NCBI GenBank assembly: GCA_003565555.1
Contig: PXBH01000086.1
Location: 1 to 63,230 of the forward strand
Reading direction: 5' to 3'
Origin: Cryomorphaceae bacterium
GTDB lineage: Bacteria > Bacteroidota > Bacteroidia > Flavobacteriales_D > Cryomorphaceae
DNA: 63,230 nt
The translations under genes were made by a program, and so were the position numbers. The notes under the pieces are model-generated. The model did no database searches. It saw nothing but the letters and a program-made list of their open reading frames with translations, and was not told the DNA's origin. The stretch's first letter is position 1; each line of letters begins with the position of its first letter. Shown here piece after piece: positions 16,053 to 25,331 of the stretch.

Positions 16053-19000
16053 TCAGAAAAAGGCCCGCACCTGTACATTCCCGGTGTGGACGGCACTGAT
16101 TTCTTCTGATTTTCTTCCGTTGTAGCTGAGGCTGAGCTGCATGTTTTTGCCGAGTTGGCGTTGCACGCCGGCTCCCCAAGTGAAGTTGGTTCCGTTTTGA
16201 AGGCCGTCGAGCATCTCATAGGCTACGCTGTTGTTGGCAGCGCCGTCGTAGTCGATGGCGATCACATTAAAGTGACCGAAAAAAGATCCGGCTTCCATTT
16301 TATTCGCCCGCAGGTCGAGACCTATGTCCAGGAGTTCTGCGGTCTCGCCGCCATAGCTCTCGGCGTTGTTTCGCAGCGTGTACTTACCGATGAAGCTCAG
16401 ACGAAAAGAGGTGCCGGGCTGGTAGGAGAAGGTTTGTTTGGTTGAATAGAAGCCGATGTCAAAATTTCGCCCTTCGGCGATTTCCGAGAGGCTTGACCGG
16501 TTGCCGATCTCCTGCTCTGACACCACGCCGTATTCCGGGGTGATATTGTAACGAATGCGGCCTGTGTGGAGGGTTTGTACGCGCTCTTCGAAACCGCCCG
16601 TGAAGGGATTCTTACTCGCCTGATTGCTGTAGGTATAGTCCATGCCGAACTTGCTGCTTGTGCGGTTGTAAAACAGCGTGTTTCGCATGCTGGATGATTG
16701 GGCGATCAGGGTCGTATCGCTGATATTGCTCGCGAAGGGATTGAACCTGTCAAGGCCTTCCTCTGATTGCGTGCGGCGAGAGATCCTGAAGGCGGCCTGG
16801 TTGCTCAATCGGGCCAAGATGCCGCGCACGCCCTCCTTACCCATCCACACCGCGGCGGGGTTGATATTTACGGATTGTGAAAACTCGTTGCTGAAGGCGC
16901 GGATGTATTCATTGGTCGGTGTGAAGACGCGTATGTAGCGCTCTCCGTCTTCCGGTCGTGCCGGCTCGAATTCATTGATCTCCTTGATCCCGTTTCCGTT
17001 GTAATCGATCCAGGTATAGGGCCCCTGTCCTGTAGGGTCAAAAATGAAAATGAATTCCTGACGCCTTTCCAGGCCCGAGCCGAGCTCGTAAAAGGTGTTG
17101 GTCACGATGGCATTTTTGGCCAGTCTGAGGCTGTGTTCGGCCCTTGCCAAGAGGGTTTTCTCGGGGGCGTTGTTGGTCAGTTCCTCATTGGTGATGTTGA
17201 GCACCCTGTTTGAAATGCTTGCTTTAAATTGGTGGTTGGGGTTTTGGGTGAAGCCTATTTCGGCACCGTAGTGGTGCGCGTGGGTGCTTTCTCCGAGGTT
17301 GTTGAACTCCGATGCGTAGTCGGTGCGCTCGCGGTAGAATACTTTGTAATTGATTTTGGAGGTGTCGTGGTTGGTAATGTAAAACTGCCAGTCGTAAAAC
17401 TTATACGCAGTGCTTGAAAGTGAGTCTGTTTCGGGTCGGAAACGACGGTTTTCCTCGCGTTCATCTTCGAATCCGATTTTGGCGATGCCGATGGATTTTT
17501 CAATCCGCGAACGGTGTCGCGTGAAGCTGCTTTTCTCGATCCCTTCGGTGCTGAGGTGGCTTCCCCTGAACCAAATGTCCAGGCCCTTGTAATCAGCATC
17601 GGCGGCGAGTCTGTGCTTGGATCCGCTGTAGAGATCGCCGGCGTCAAAACGGTTCAGACTGTAATCGAGGTCGAGCTTCTCGGCCTTGTGCAGGCCTACC
17701 GCAGCGGTGATGATGTTCTGCGAGCGTGCCGCCATTTCCTCGGTGAGGTTCCAGTCGCGGTTGAACTCCACATCTCTGTAGGGTTCAATGGGCTGAAAAT
17801 TGGCGCCGATGGACTCGAGCATGACTCCGCCCGTCACCGTGTACGGGTCCGGGTTTTTGCTCAGGGGCTGCTCGTGCGAGACTTTCGCCATGAACCCGTG
17901 GCTTACATTGTTCTCATTTCCGTTATCGGAAAAGGTGTTGGGGTCTTGGTTGCTGAAGCCCGCCTCCACTTCGGCCAAGGTGCGTTCCGTGATTTTAAGG
18001 CTGCCGCCCACCATGAGCATTTGATTTTTGCGCGGGGCCACCAGCCTCCGGATCGGAGCGAAATTTCCTTTGCGCACCGGTTCGGGCCCCGACATGTCGG
18101 GCGCCACCCATTTGAATACCCGCCCCGTAGCATCAAAACCCTCCTGCACGTAATCACCCTGCCCCTGTCCCACTTCGCTGAAGGACACCTGAAACACCGG
18201 GCGTCCGTCGTCCGAAACGGCCCGCACAAATACCGAGTCGATGCCCAGCGAGTCGGTGAGGTGGTAGAGCACCTGATCGTTGTTGAACTCCGCCACCTGC
18301 CGAAAGCTCGGAGCCACCGCCATGGAGGGGTCATTGCCGGCAGCGTCGAGAATCATGCGGTCATCGTCCGTGAGCTCTTGCTGCAGGGGTTGGTTTTTGG
18401 CATCTTGCTCGGAGAAGAAATTGACGTAGAAGGTGAACCGCTCTGTTTCTATTCCGGTAGAGGTTTGCACCATGCTGCGCGCGTAGTTGGCATCGGTGTA
18501 TTGGAATTCCACCGCGATTCGTTTGTCTTTGTTGATGAGCTGCTTCGCAGTGAAGGTGATTTCAGAAGTGTTGTAGTCAATGATGTAGTCATTTTCCTGT
18601 CCGCGTTGCATTTCTCTTCCGTCTATAAACACACGCTCTGTACCCGCCATCACGATGATGAAGAGTTCGTTTTCATTTCCGCGAAGCCGATAGGGGCCTT
18701 GGTTTCCCTCTTGACCCGTGATCAGGTTTCGGGCGAATTTGCCGCGTGAAAGTGCTGCGCTTGTTTCGGTAAAAACTACTTTGTCCGCATCGCCGCCCAA
18801 AGGTTGCCGCGTGGTGAAATTGGCGCCTTGACCGCGCTTGTAGTAGTTTGTGAAGTAACCCGCGGGCCGCGAAATGAAGAAATCGCCCGCGGTGAGTTTA
18901 GACTTGTCGTCAAAGAGCTGAATGTACACTTGATCAAATTCCTGCAGGGTAGCCGTATTCCCTTCGGGTTGGATGGGGATGTTGTCGTCTGTCACTGAGG

Positions 19001-19583
19001 CGAGAATGCTTATGCGGTCGTTGATTTTACCGCTGAGTTGCAGGCTGAGGGTGCTGTTCACTGTCAGGTCTTGGGCATTTCCGAAACCGACCCCCCGCGA
19101 GATGCTCCCCGTCTTGTTCAGTTCGCTTGATCCGAAGATCGATTCCTCTGCAGATTTCGGTCGGAAGGTGAAAGGGTCACTGTAGTATTGGTCCTCGGCT
19201 TGAATGACCTCGGTCGACCGCCTTTCGTACATATTGGAGAAGTCGAAGTGGAAGGTGCGGTATTTCACTGTCACAGTGTCATCCGGGTAGGGCTTTCGCC
19301 AAATAAGGCAGGAGGAAGGGTAGTCGATTTCAAAACGGGAGGTGTCGGCAATTTCATCTCCGATATAAACGATTTCACTACCGGGAATGATGCTGAGGGT
19401 ATCAGCATGCACGGTATCGGAGGTGACCCGAAAAGACACAGAGCACAGGTTGTCAGCACGCTGCCCGGAAGCCGCGGCCGCCGTCAAACATGCAACTGCA
19501 AAGAGAACACAGAACCGTGGATATCTCTCTGCCCCTCCCCTCAGTTTCCCCGGGGAGATTCCCTTAAATTTGAAAACCTGCAA
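16053..19583 (-). CDS. Large SprA-like outer-membrane beta-barrel protein
   Basis: A 1176-residue exported protein. After a basic N-terminus, residues about 25-41 form a signal peptide ending in AAASGQ. The N-terminal half carries segments typical of the SprA-related family: GSISRGVGFGNAQDLTVNS, LSGKINDRISILASVTDDN, IPIQPEGNTATLQEFDQVY. The C-terminal half is alternating amphipathic strands and the chain ends in Phe, as expected of a BAM-inserted barrel. It is half the size of SprA, the type IX translocon, so I would not call it that. The start is TTG at 19583; no ATG gives an intact signal peptide. The exonuclease gene is divergent, 42 bases away. Confidence 0.8.
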   Translation of the reverse strand: MQVFKFKGISPGKLRGGAERYPRFCVLFAVACLTAAAASGQRADNLCSVSFRVTSDTVHADTLSIIPGSEIVYIGDEIADTSRFEIDYPSSCLIWRKPYPDDTVTVKYRTFHFDFSNMYERRSTEVIQAEDQYYSDPFTFRPKSAEESIFGSSELNKTGSISRGVGFGNAQDLTVNSTLSLQLSGKINDRISILASVTDDNIPIQPEGNTATLQEFDQVYIQLFDDKSKLTAGDFFISRPAGYFTNYYKRGQGANFTTRQPLGGDADKVVFTETSAALSRGKFARNLITGQEGNQGPYRLRGNENELFIIVMAGTERVFIDGREMQRGQENDYIIDYNTSEITFTAKQLINKDKRIAVEFQYTDANYARSMVQTSTGIETERFTFYVNFFSEQDAKNQPLQQELTDDDRMILDAAGNDPSMAVAPSFRQVAEFNNDQVLYHLTDSLGIDSVFVRAVSDDGRPVFQVSFSEVGQGQGDYVQEGFDATGRVFKWVAPDMSGPEPVRKGNFAPIRRLVAPRKNQMLMVGGSLKITERTLAEVEAGFSNQDPNTFSDNGNENNVSHGFMAKVSHEQPLSKNPDPYTVTGGVMLESIGANFQPIEPYRDVEFNRDWNLTEEMAARSQNIITAAVGLHKAEKLDLDYSLNRFDAGDLYSGSKHRLAADADYKGLDIWFRGSHLSTEGIEKSSFTRHRSRIEKSIGIAKIGFEDEREENRRFRPETDSLSSTAYKFYDWQFYITNHDTSKINYKVFYRERTDYASEFNNLGESTHAHHYGAEIGFTQNPNHQFKASISNRVLNITNEELTNNAPEKTLLARAEHSLRLAKNAIVTNTFYELGSGLERRQEFIFIFDPTGQGPYTWIDYNGNGIKEINEFEPARPEDGERYIRVFTPTNEYIRAFSNEFSQSVNINPAAVWMGKEGVRGILARLSNQAAFRISRRTQSEEGLDRFNPFASNISDTTLIAQSSSMRNTLFYNRTSSKFGMDYTYSNQASKNPFTGGFEERVQTLHTGRIRYNITPEYGVVSEQEIGNRSSLSEIAEGRNFDIGFYSTKQTFSYQPGTSFRLSFIGKYTLRNNAESYGGETAELLDIGLDLRANKMEAGSFFGHFNVIAIDYDGAANNSVAYEMLDGLQNGTNFTWGAGVQRQLGKNMQLSLSYNGRKSEEISAVHTGNVQVRAFF

Positions 19584-19625
19584 ACAAGTCCGATTACTTT
19601 CCCAATCCGTATCTAATTACGCAAA

Positions 19626-20399
19626 TTGAAGCTGAAAATTATATCCTACAACGTCAACGGAATCAGAGCGGCCCTTAAAAAAGGCCTCATTGACTGGCTC
19701 GCTGACGAAAACCCCGACATTTTTCTGGTACAGGAAACGAAGGCAAAACCCCACCAAATCGAAAAAGACAGTTTTGAATCCGCCGGATATCACGTCTTTG
19801 CGCACAGCGCTGAGAAACCCGGCTATTCCGGTGTTGCGATTTTTTCGAAGAAGAAACCCGATCATGTAGAAGAAGGTTGCGGGATAGAAAAATACGATCG
19901 CGAGGGGCGCGTGCTGCGAGCAGACTTTGGTGAACTCACCGTGCTGAGCACCTACTTTCCCTCGGGAAGCAGCAGCGAGGAGCGGCAAGCCTTCAAAATG
20001 GAGTTTCTGAATGATTTTATGCCCTTCGCCGAAAGCCTTGTCAAACAACGACGAAAGGTACTGATTTCGGGAGATTACAATATTTGTCACAGACCGATAG
20101 ATATACACAACCCCGTGTCAAACAAGAATTCGAGCGGGTTTCTGCCCGAGGAGCGGCAATGGGTCACGGATTTTTTGGATGCCGGATTTATAGATACCTT
20201 TCGCTACTTTCGCGGCGATGAGACCGACCGCTACAGCTGGTGGACGTATCGGTTCAATGCACGTAAAAAGAATTTGGGTTGGAGAATCGACTACCACATG
20301 GTTTCGCGGGATCTCGAACCGCAATTGAGAAATGCTGATATTATGGATGACGTCTTCCACAGCGACCACTGTCCTGTTTTGATTGAGTTGGATGCCTGA
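19626..20399 (+). CDS. xth: Exodeoxyribonuclease III (AP endonuclease)
   Basis: Cleaves DNA at abasic sites and removes 3'-blocking groups in base-excision repair. The 257 residues show the endonuclease/exonuclease/phosphatase fold: SYNVNGIRA (7-15), the metal-binding Glu37 in VQETKA, SGDYNICH in the middle and the catalytic SDHCPV at the C-terminus. The start is TTG at 19626, directly before a standard N-terminus (KLKIISYNVNG), with no alternative ATG. It is divergent from the outer-membrane protein gene and followed within two bases by the substrate-binding lipoprotein gene, so those two may be cotranscribed although unrelated in function. Confidence 0.95.
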   Translation: MKLKIISYNVNGIRAALKKGLIDWLADENPDIFLVQETKAKPHQIEKDSFESAGYHVFAHSAEKPGYSGVAIFSKKKPDHVEEGCGIEKYDREGRVLRADFGELTVLSTYFPSGSSSEERQAFKMEFLNDFMPFAESLVKQRRKVLISGDYNICHRPIDIHNPVSNKNSSGFLPEERQWVTDFLDAGFIDTFRYFRGDETDRYSWWTYRFNARKKNLGWRIDYHMVSRDLEPQLRNADIMDDVFHSDHCPVLIELDA

Positions 20400-20400
20400 T

Positions 20401-22158
20401 ATGATGCCGAAAACACACATCACTCGCCTGCTGCGTTTTGCCGTTTTAACGGCAGGGGTATTTATCGCGGCCGCTTGCGGAAACGGCCCTGAAACATCGG
20501 AGCGGGCAGTGAGAATTGCACAGGGCGGGGTGAAATACGGCGGGCTCTTCAGGATGAACATATCGGAAGATGTGCGCAGCATTTTTCCTCACAACATTGT
20601 TGACGCCTCCGCTTTCAACATCATGAATCAGGTGTATGAAGGGCTGGTCAGAACAGACCTCGAGACGGGGGAGATCCTTCCCGCTTTAGCGGAGCGTTAC
20701 GAGGTAAGCGCCGACGGCAAAACTTACCGTTTCCACATCAGAAAAGGAGTGAAATTTCATGATGACCGCATTTTTGAAGGGGGCAAGGCCCCTGAACTCA
20801 CGGCTGAGGATGTGGCCCGTTGTTTCACAAGGCTTTGCGAGCCTTACGAGAGCAATCAGCTGTATGCCTTCGTCATCGACATCATAAAAGGGGCCCGAAA
20901 GCATTATGAGAAAGGCGGTGCTGCCGCAGGTTCCTCAAAGCGCCCGGAGGGTATACGTGTTACCCCCGAAGGTGTGCTGGAAATCGAATTGGAATTTCCC
21001 GTTCCGAATTTTCTCACAGTGCTCACCCATCCCTGCTGCTGGATTTTTCCCGGAGATATTTACAAGTACGGAAAGGAAATCGACAACTGGGCCGTGGGCA
21101 CAGGGCCCTTCAGGGTACGCACCGTCAAAATGAATGACGTGATTGTTATGGAGCGCAATCCAGACTATTGGCAGGAAGATGCCCACGGCAACCGCCTCCC
21201 TTACCTCGATGCGATCAAATGCAATTTCATTCACGGCGACAAGGCCCAGACTGAGGCTTTTTTTGACGGGCACCTGGATTTGATTTTGCAGGTGCCTTTC
21301 GAGGAAATCGGGTTCATCGAGGCTGCTTCAGAAAGGGAAAACGGATCAGGTTTTCAAATACTGACCAGCCCCGGATTGCGCGTGGAGTATTACGGTTTTC
21401 AGCACCGCAGCCCGGTGTACGGCAACGAATATGTGAGGAAGGCATTTAATTATGCCATTGACAGGCAGCACCTGGTGGACAGTGTCCTCAGCGGATACGG
21501 CGTCCCTGCAAGTGCCGGCTTTATACCTGTGGCCATGCCGGGATTTGACGACCGTCCGGAAGCCGGCTTCCTGTTCAGTCCCGATACGGCTCAGATGATG
21601 CTCAAAAAAGCCGGTTATTCAAAGGAGAACCCTTTTCCCGTAGTCACCATTCAACTCAATGACGGGAATGAAACCGCCCTGCGTGTAGCAGATGAAATCC
21701 AGCGCATGCTGACAACGCACCTCGGCCTTACCGTAGAGCTTGCCGTTATTTCACGCGACAGGCATTATGATGAAATCGAGAACGGAAATGTCGAGTTTTG
21801 GCGTGACGGATGGATCGCAGACTACCCGGATCCCGAAAACTTCCTGAAGCTTTTCCACGGTAAACTGGTGCCCGAAGATTCCGTGAAGGCCTCTTATTTG
21901 AATACTGTCCGGTTTAGCGACCCTATCTTTGATAAATACTTCGAGTCGGCTGTGCGTGAGCAGGAAAAAGCTGTACGAACCTCTCTTTTCAGAAAGGCGG
22001 ACCGACAGCTTATTGAGCGCGCAGTTGTGATTCCGCTGTATTTCGAAAAGTGGATTTGGTTGGCCTCACAGCGGGTGCGCGGCCTGAAGTCTGCCTCGAT
22101 GGGCGAGCTCGAGCTAAAGAGTGTGTGGCTCGACGAAGACCGGGGCGGATCCCTGTGA
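20401..22158 (+). CDS. Peptide/oligopeptide-type ABC transporter substrate-binding lipoprotein
   Basis: A family-5 extracellular solute-binding protein (DppA/OppA type), 585 residues from the ATG at 20401. The signal peptide ends in a lipobox-like FIAAAC (Cys26), so the protein is probably anchored in a membrane facing the periplasm. Typical segments are LAERYEVSADGKTYRFHIRK, GTGPFRV, ERNPDYW and the C-terminal lobe beginning after VRKAFNYAIDRQ. An ATG at 20392 and a TTG at 20383 are also in frame but overlap xth. No permease or ATPase gene is nearby, so the transporter partner must be elsewhere or the protein works alone. The ligand cannot be deduced. Confidence 0.88.
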   Translation: MMPKTHITRLLRFAVLTAGVFIAAACGNGPETSERAVRIAQGGVKYGGLFRMNISEDVRSIFPHNIVDASAFNIMNQVYEGLVRTDLETGEILPALAERYEVSADGKTYRFHIRKGVKFHDDRIFEGGKAPELTAEDVARCFTRLCEPYESNQLYAFVIDIIKGARKHYEKGGAAAGSSKRPEGIRVTPEGVLEIELEFPVPNFLTVLTHPCCWIFPGDIYKYGKEIDNWAVGTGPFRVRTVKMNDVIVMERNPDYWQEDAHGNRLPYLDAIKCNFIHGDKAQTEAFFDGHLDLILQVPFEEIGFIEAASERENGSGFQILTSPGLRVEYYGFQHRSPVYGNEYVRKAFNYAIDRQHLVDSVLSGYGVPASAGFIPVAMPGFDDRPEAGFLFSPDTAQMMLKKAGYSKENPFPVVTIQLNDGNETALRVADEIQRMLTTHLGLTVELAVISRDRHYDEIENGNVEFWRDGWIADYPDPENFLKLFHGKLVPEDSVKASYLNTVRFSDPIFDKYFESAVREQEKAVRTSLFRKADRQLIERAVVIPLYFEKWIWLASQRVRGLKSASMGELELKSVWLDEDRGGSL

Positions 22159-22159
22159 A

Positions 22160-22876
22160 TCAGGCCGCCGTTTTGATCAGGTACCGTTTCGCGATAGGCA
22201 GAAGCGTTTCGTACTGGGGAAGCTGAATGTCAGCGTGCACTAAGTAGGCGTTCGGTGCTTTACTGCCCAGACTGTTCTGCCGACCCATCAGATCCCACTT
22301 TACCGCATTGAGATTGTCAAACGGTCCCGCAGCGATCTCCGAGTGGTAGAGGGTGCATACGTCTTTGTAGCTTTCTTTGCTCCACGGCCTGCGCACCAAC
22401 CTGAAATAGTAGGTATATATGCGTACGGCACGGGGCTTTCTGAAAAACAGAAAACCGGGATTGAGCGCTCCGCCGTGAATTCCCACGGGAGTGATTTCTA
22501 CTTCTCGAGAGAGCTCGTCCAAAATCTTCGTCCCTTCTTTGTAAAGCCCTCCCAGCGTTTGCGCTGCGAAATTCACAATTTCATCCAAAGTGGCCATAAT
22601 ACCGCTGTTGTCCGGCAGAGCTGCGCGAATCATTTGGAGCCTGCGGAGATCAACCTCCAGCAGATCGGTTTTCAATCCGTCTGTCATTTGCGCCTTTGCA
22701 GTCCTGTAGGCATCCAGGTTATGCAAGGTGCGCTTGACATCATCGAGGTAAGGAAAGAACTTTCTTTGTGAGAATCGGTCTTCCATACTTTTGGCGTAAG
22801 CCATGACCTCGTAGGTCTTGTACTCGTAGTCAAAAACGGGCTCTGCAAACCAGGTTTCACTCAGTTTTTTCATCAT
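22160..22876 (-). CDS. Conserved hypothetical protein, unknown function
   Basis: A 238-residue soluble protein that I do not recognise. It has no signal peptide or transmembrane helix. The middle (about 75-170) looks helical, and the sequence is rich in Lys, Arg and Tyr, with patches such as FFRKPRAVRIYTYYFRLV. The frame extends 14 codons further upstream, but the ATG pair at 22876/22873 is the more natural start because the extension runs into the promoter gap. It is convergent with the substrate-binding lipoprotein gene (one base between stops) and divergent from the OmpA-like gene. Nothing in the context suggests a role. Confidence 0.7.
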   Translation of the reverse strand: MMKKLSETWFAEPVFDYEYKTYEVMAYAKSMEDRFSQRKFFPYLDDVKRTLHNLDAYRTAKAQMTDGLKTDLLEVDLRRLQMIRAALPDNSGIMATLDEIVNFAAQTLGGLYKEGTKILDELSREVEITPVGIHGGALNPGFLFFRKPRAVRIYTYYFRLVRRPWSKESYKDVCTLYHSEIAAGPFDNLNAVKWDLMGRQNSLGSKAPNAYLVHADIQLPQYETLLPIAKRYLIKTAA

Positions 22877-22976
22877 TCGTAGAGAGTTGTTAAACGGTAC
22901 TTTGTTGTTAAAACGCAAATTCTAAGTTAAAAGGTACCGAATTTGTCAGACTTTTGTAAAACTAATCCCTGTGAAA

Positions 22977-23963
22977 ATGAAAACCAAGACCCTGAAACGA
23001 GCCTTTTTTTTGGTGTTTTTGGCAGCACTAACCGCTTGTGTGCCGCAACGTAAATTTCAAGATATAGCTGAAAAAGAAAAAAACTGCAGGGAAGAGAATG
23101 CGCGGCTAACCAAAGAGAACGAAGCATTCGTAACGGCAAACAATGAGGCCCTGGCCAAGGTGGAAGTGGCCGAGCGCAAACTTCAGGCCTTGAGTTCAGA
23201 TACGGCCGTTCTCGGTACGTCACTGCGCATTTTGCGAAAGCAATACGATAAGATAAACGCCCTCAACGATGAGCTTCTGGCCAAAACCACCAGCCTGCGC
23301 GAAGGAACAGAGGCAGACAAGAAGAAACTCATGGGCGACCTGGAGGAGCTGAGAACGGCCTTACTGGCCAAAGAAGACGCGCTTTCTCAACTCGAAAATG
23401 CCCTGAATGAAAAAGAAGTTGAGCTCGTGGCACGCGAGCAAAAGCTCGACGAAATGCGCTCGATGCTGAGCAGAAAAGATTCCTCCATGGCGGCTTTACG
23501 GCGCAGTGTGGCCGATGCCCTTACGGGATTTGAGGGCAAAGGACTCTCTGTAGAGTACAAAAACGGAAGGGTGTATGTAAGCATGGAAGCCAAGCTGCTC
23601 TTCGCAACGGGCAGCGCCGAAGTGGACAAGAAAGGCAGGGAGGTGATCATTGATTTGGCCCGGGCCATTCAGGGCAAAGATGACCTCCAAATCATGGTGG
23701 AGGGCCACACCGATACCGACGCGCTGCGCAGCTCCGCATATCCGAAAAATAACTGGGACCTCAGTGTGCTCCGCGCCACTTCAGTCGTGAACATCATGCT
23801 GGATAATTCTGAGATCGATCCCACCCTGCTTATTGCTGCGGGAAGGGGAGAATTCTTGCCGGTAGATCCGACAGACAAAAGCAAGAACAGGAGGATAGAG
23901 GTCATCCTCACCCCGAACCTGGATGAGCTGATGAACTTGGTATCAGACGGCCCGGAAAACTGA
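22977..23963 (+). CDS. OmpA-family peptidoglycan-binding lipoprotein with coiled coil
   Basis: A 328-residue outer-membrane lipoprotein that probably tethers the outer membrane to peptidoglycan. The signal peptide ends in the lipobox LTAC (Cys21). Residues about 30-185 form a long Glu/Lys/Leu coiled coil. The OmpA C-terminal domain occupies about 200-315, with FATGSAEVDKKGREVI, VEGHTDTDAL, NWDLSVLRAT and KNRRIEVIL. This resembles the coiled-coil OmpA lipoproteins common in Bacteroidota. A GTG at 22971 is in frame two codons earlier; the ATG is preferred. It ends three bases before the convergent radA stop. Confidence 0.92.
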   Translation: MKTKTLKRAFFLVFLAALTACVPQRKFQDIAEKEKNCREENARLTKENEAFVTANNEALAKVEVAERKLQALSSDTAVLGTSLRILRKQYDKINALNDELLAKTTSLREGTEADKKKLMGDLEELRTALLAKEDALSQLENALNEKEVELVAREQKLDEMRSMLSRKDSSMAALRRSVADALTGFEGKGLSVEYKNGRVYVSMEAKLLFATGSAEVDKKGREVIIDLARAIQGKDDLQIMVEGHTDTDALRSSAYPKNNWDLSVLRATSVVNIMLDNSEIDPTLLIAAGRGEFLPVDPTDKSKNRRIEVILTPNLDELMNLVSDGPEN

Positions 23964-23966
23964 ATT

Positions 23967-25331
23967 TCAGCCGAACATTTCGGCGAGCATATCACGCACT
24001 TTAGCTACGCGGACCACTTCGATTCCCGTGGTTGCGGTTTCTGACTCCGGTGTGTGCGAAGAGATGAAGATCCGCTTAAAGCCGAGCTTGCGGGCTTCAG
24101 CCACGCGCTGTTCGACGCGCATCACGGGCCTGATTTCGCCGGAAAGGCCCACCTCCCCGGCAAAGCATGTGTCAGAAGGCAGGGGGATGTCTTCGCTCGA
24201 TGATAAAATCGCCGCAGTCACAGCCATATCAATCGAGGGGTCATTCACCTTCAGCCCGCCGGCAATGTTCACAAACACATCTTTCGACGCCAATCGGAAT
24301 CCGCACCTTTTCTCCAGCACGGCAAGGAGCATGTGAAGTCTGCGGACATCAAAGCCGGTGGCCGAGCGCTGGGGGGTGCCGTACACAGCAGAACTCACCA
24401 AGGCCTGAACTTCAATGATAAGCGGGCGAATTCCCTCCACAACTGCAGCCGCGGCAGAGCCGCTCAGCCCTCCCGCCTGTTGTCCCGAAAGCAGGTCAGA
24501 AGGATTGGCCACGGGGGTGAGCCCCGCGGCCGTCATCTGATAGATTCCCAGCTCAAAGGTGGAGCCGAACCGGTTTTTGGTGCAGCGCAATAGCCTGAAT
24601 TGATGGCGGTGGTCGCCTTCAAATACGGCTACCGTGTCTACCATATGCTCCAGCACTTTCGGCCCGGCGATCGCGCCCTCCTTGGTAATGTGCCCGATCA
24701 GAAAAACAGGAATGTTCGAAGTTTTTGCAAAGCGCATAATGAGCGCGGTGCCTTCTCGGATCTGAGACACAGACCCCGGTGCGGAATCTGTTCCGGCGGA
24801 GTCGAGTGTCTGCACCGAATCAATCACCACAAAGGCGGGCTTGAGCTTCTTGGCTTCACGAACGATGAGTTCCGGATCCGTGTGGGTGAGAATATAGCAC
24901 CCGCTCTGCGACGAACCGAGGCGCTCGGCGCGCTGAGAGACCTGATCGGCACTCTCCTCTCCGGAGACGTACAGTACCGGCCCGCCCGAAAAAGTGACGG
25001 CGCTTTGAAGCATCAGGGTCGACTTGCCGATCCCCGGTTCTCCGCCGATCAGGATGAGGGAGCCCGGAACCAACCCGCCGCCCAGCACGCGGTTGAGCTC
25101 CGGGTCGGGCATTTGTCTGCGCTCTGTTGCAGTGACTTCTATCTCGCTCAGCTTGCGGGGAGTTGCGTCGATTTCGGAAAATCCCGCGGCCGTGAAGCCC
25201 TGACCGGATTTCTTTGTCCGAACTTCTTCGGTGAAGGTGTTCCAAGCACCGCAGGAGGGGCATTTTCCGAGCCATTTGGCCGATTCATAGCCGCAGTCGG
25301 AGCAGAAAAATACGGATTTAGCTTTTGCCAC
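23967..25331 (-). CDS. radA: DNA repair/recombination protein RadA (Sms)
   Basis: A RecA-like ATPase and helicase that processes recombination intermediates. The 454 residues show the N-terminal zinc finger (Cys10, Cys13, Cys24, Cys27), Walker A GGEPGIGKST (97-106), the RadA signature KNRFG, and a C-terminal Lon-protease-like domain. The long open frame reaches back to 25451, but that part overlaps the rfaE2 gene; the GTG at 25331, preceded by a purine-rich AAAGGGAAAGG stretch, gives the usual RadA N-terminus and length. It overlaps the end of rfaE2 by 14 bases, so it probably belongs to the same minus-strand unit. Confidence 0.95.
   Translation of the reverse strand: MAKAKSVFFCSDCGYESAKWLGKCPSCGAWNTFTEEVRTKKSGQGFTAAGFSEIDATPRKLSEIEVTATERRQMPDPELNRVLGGGLVPGSLILIGGEPGIGKSTLMLQSAVTFSGGPVLYVSGEESADQVSQRAERLGSSQSGCYILTHTDPELIVREAKKLKPAFVVIDSVQTLDSAGTDSAPGSVSQIREGTALIMRFAKTSNIPVFLIGHITKEGAIAGPKVLEHMVDTVAVFEGDHRHQFRLLRCTKNRFGSTFELGIYQMTAAGLTPVANPSDLLSGQQAGGLSGSAAAAVVEGIRPLIIEVQALVSSAVYGTPQRSATGFDVRRLHMLLAVLEKRCGFRLASKDVFVNIAGGLKVNDPSIDMAVTAAILSSSEDIPLPSDTCFAGEVGLSGEIRPVMRVEQRVAEARKLGFKRIFISSHTPESETATTGIEVVRVAKVRDMLAEMFG

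Noticed and set aside
17514-18749. 411-codon plus-strand frame
   Set aside because: Antisense to the SprA-like outer-membrane gene, with no recognisable domain; a compositional shadow.
16053-19583. SprA, the type IX secretion translocon
   Set aside because: At 1176 residues it is about half the usual length, although it shares family segments.
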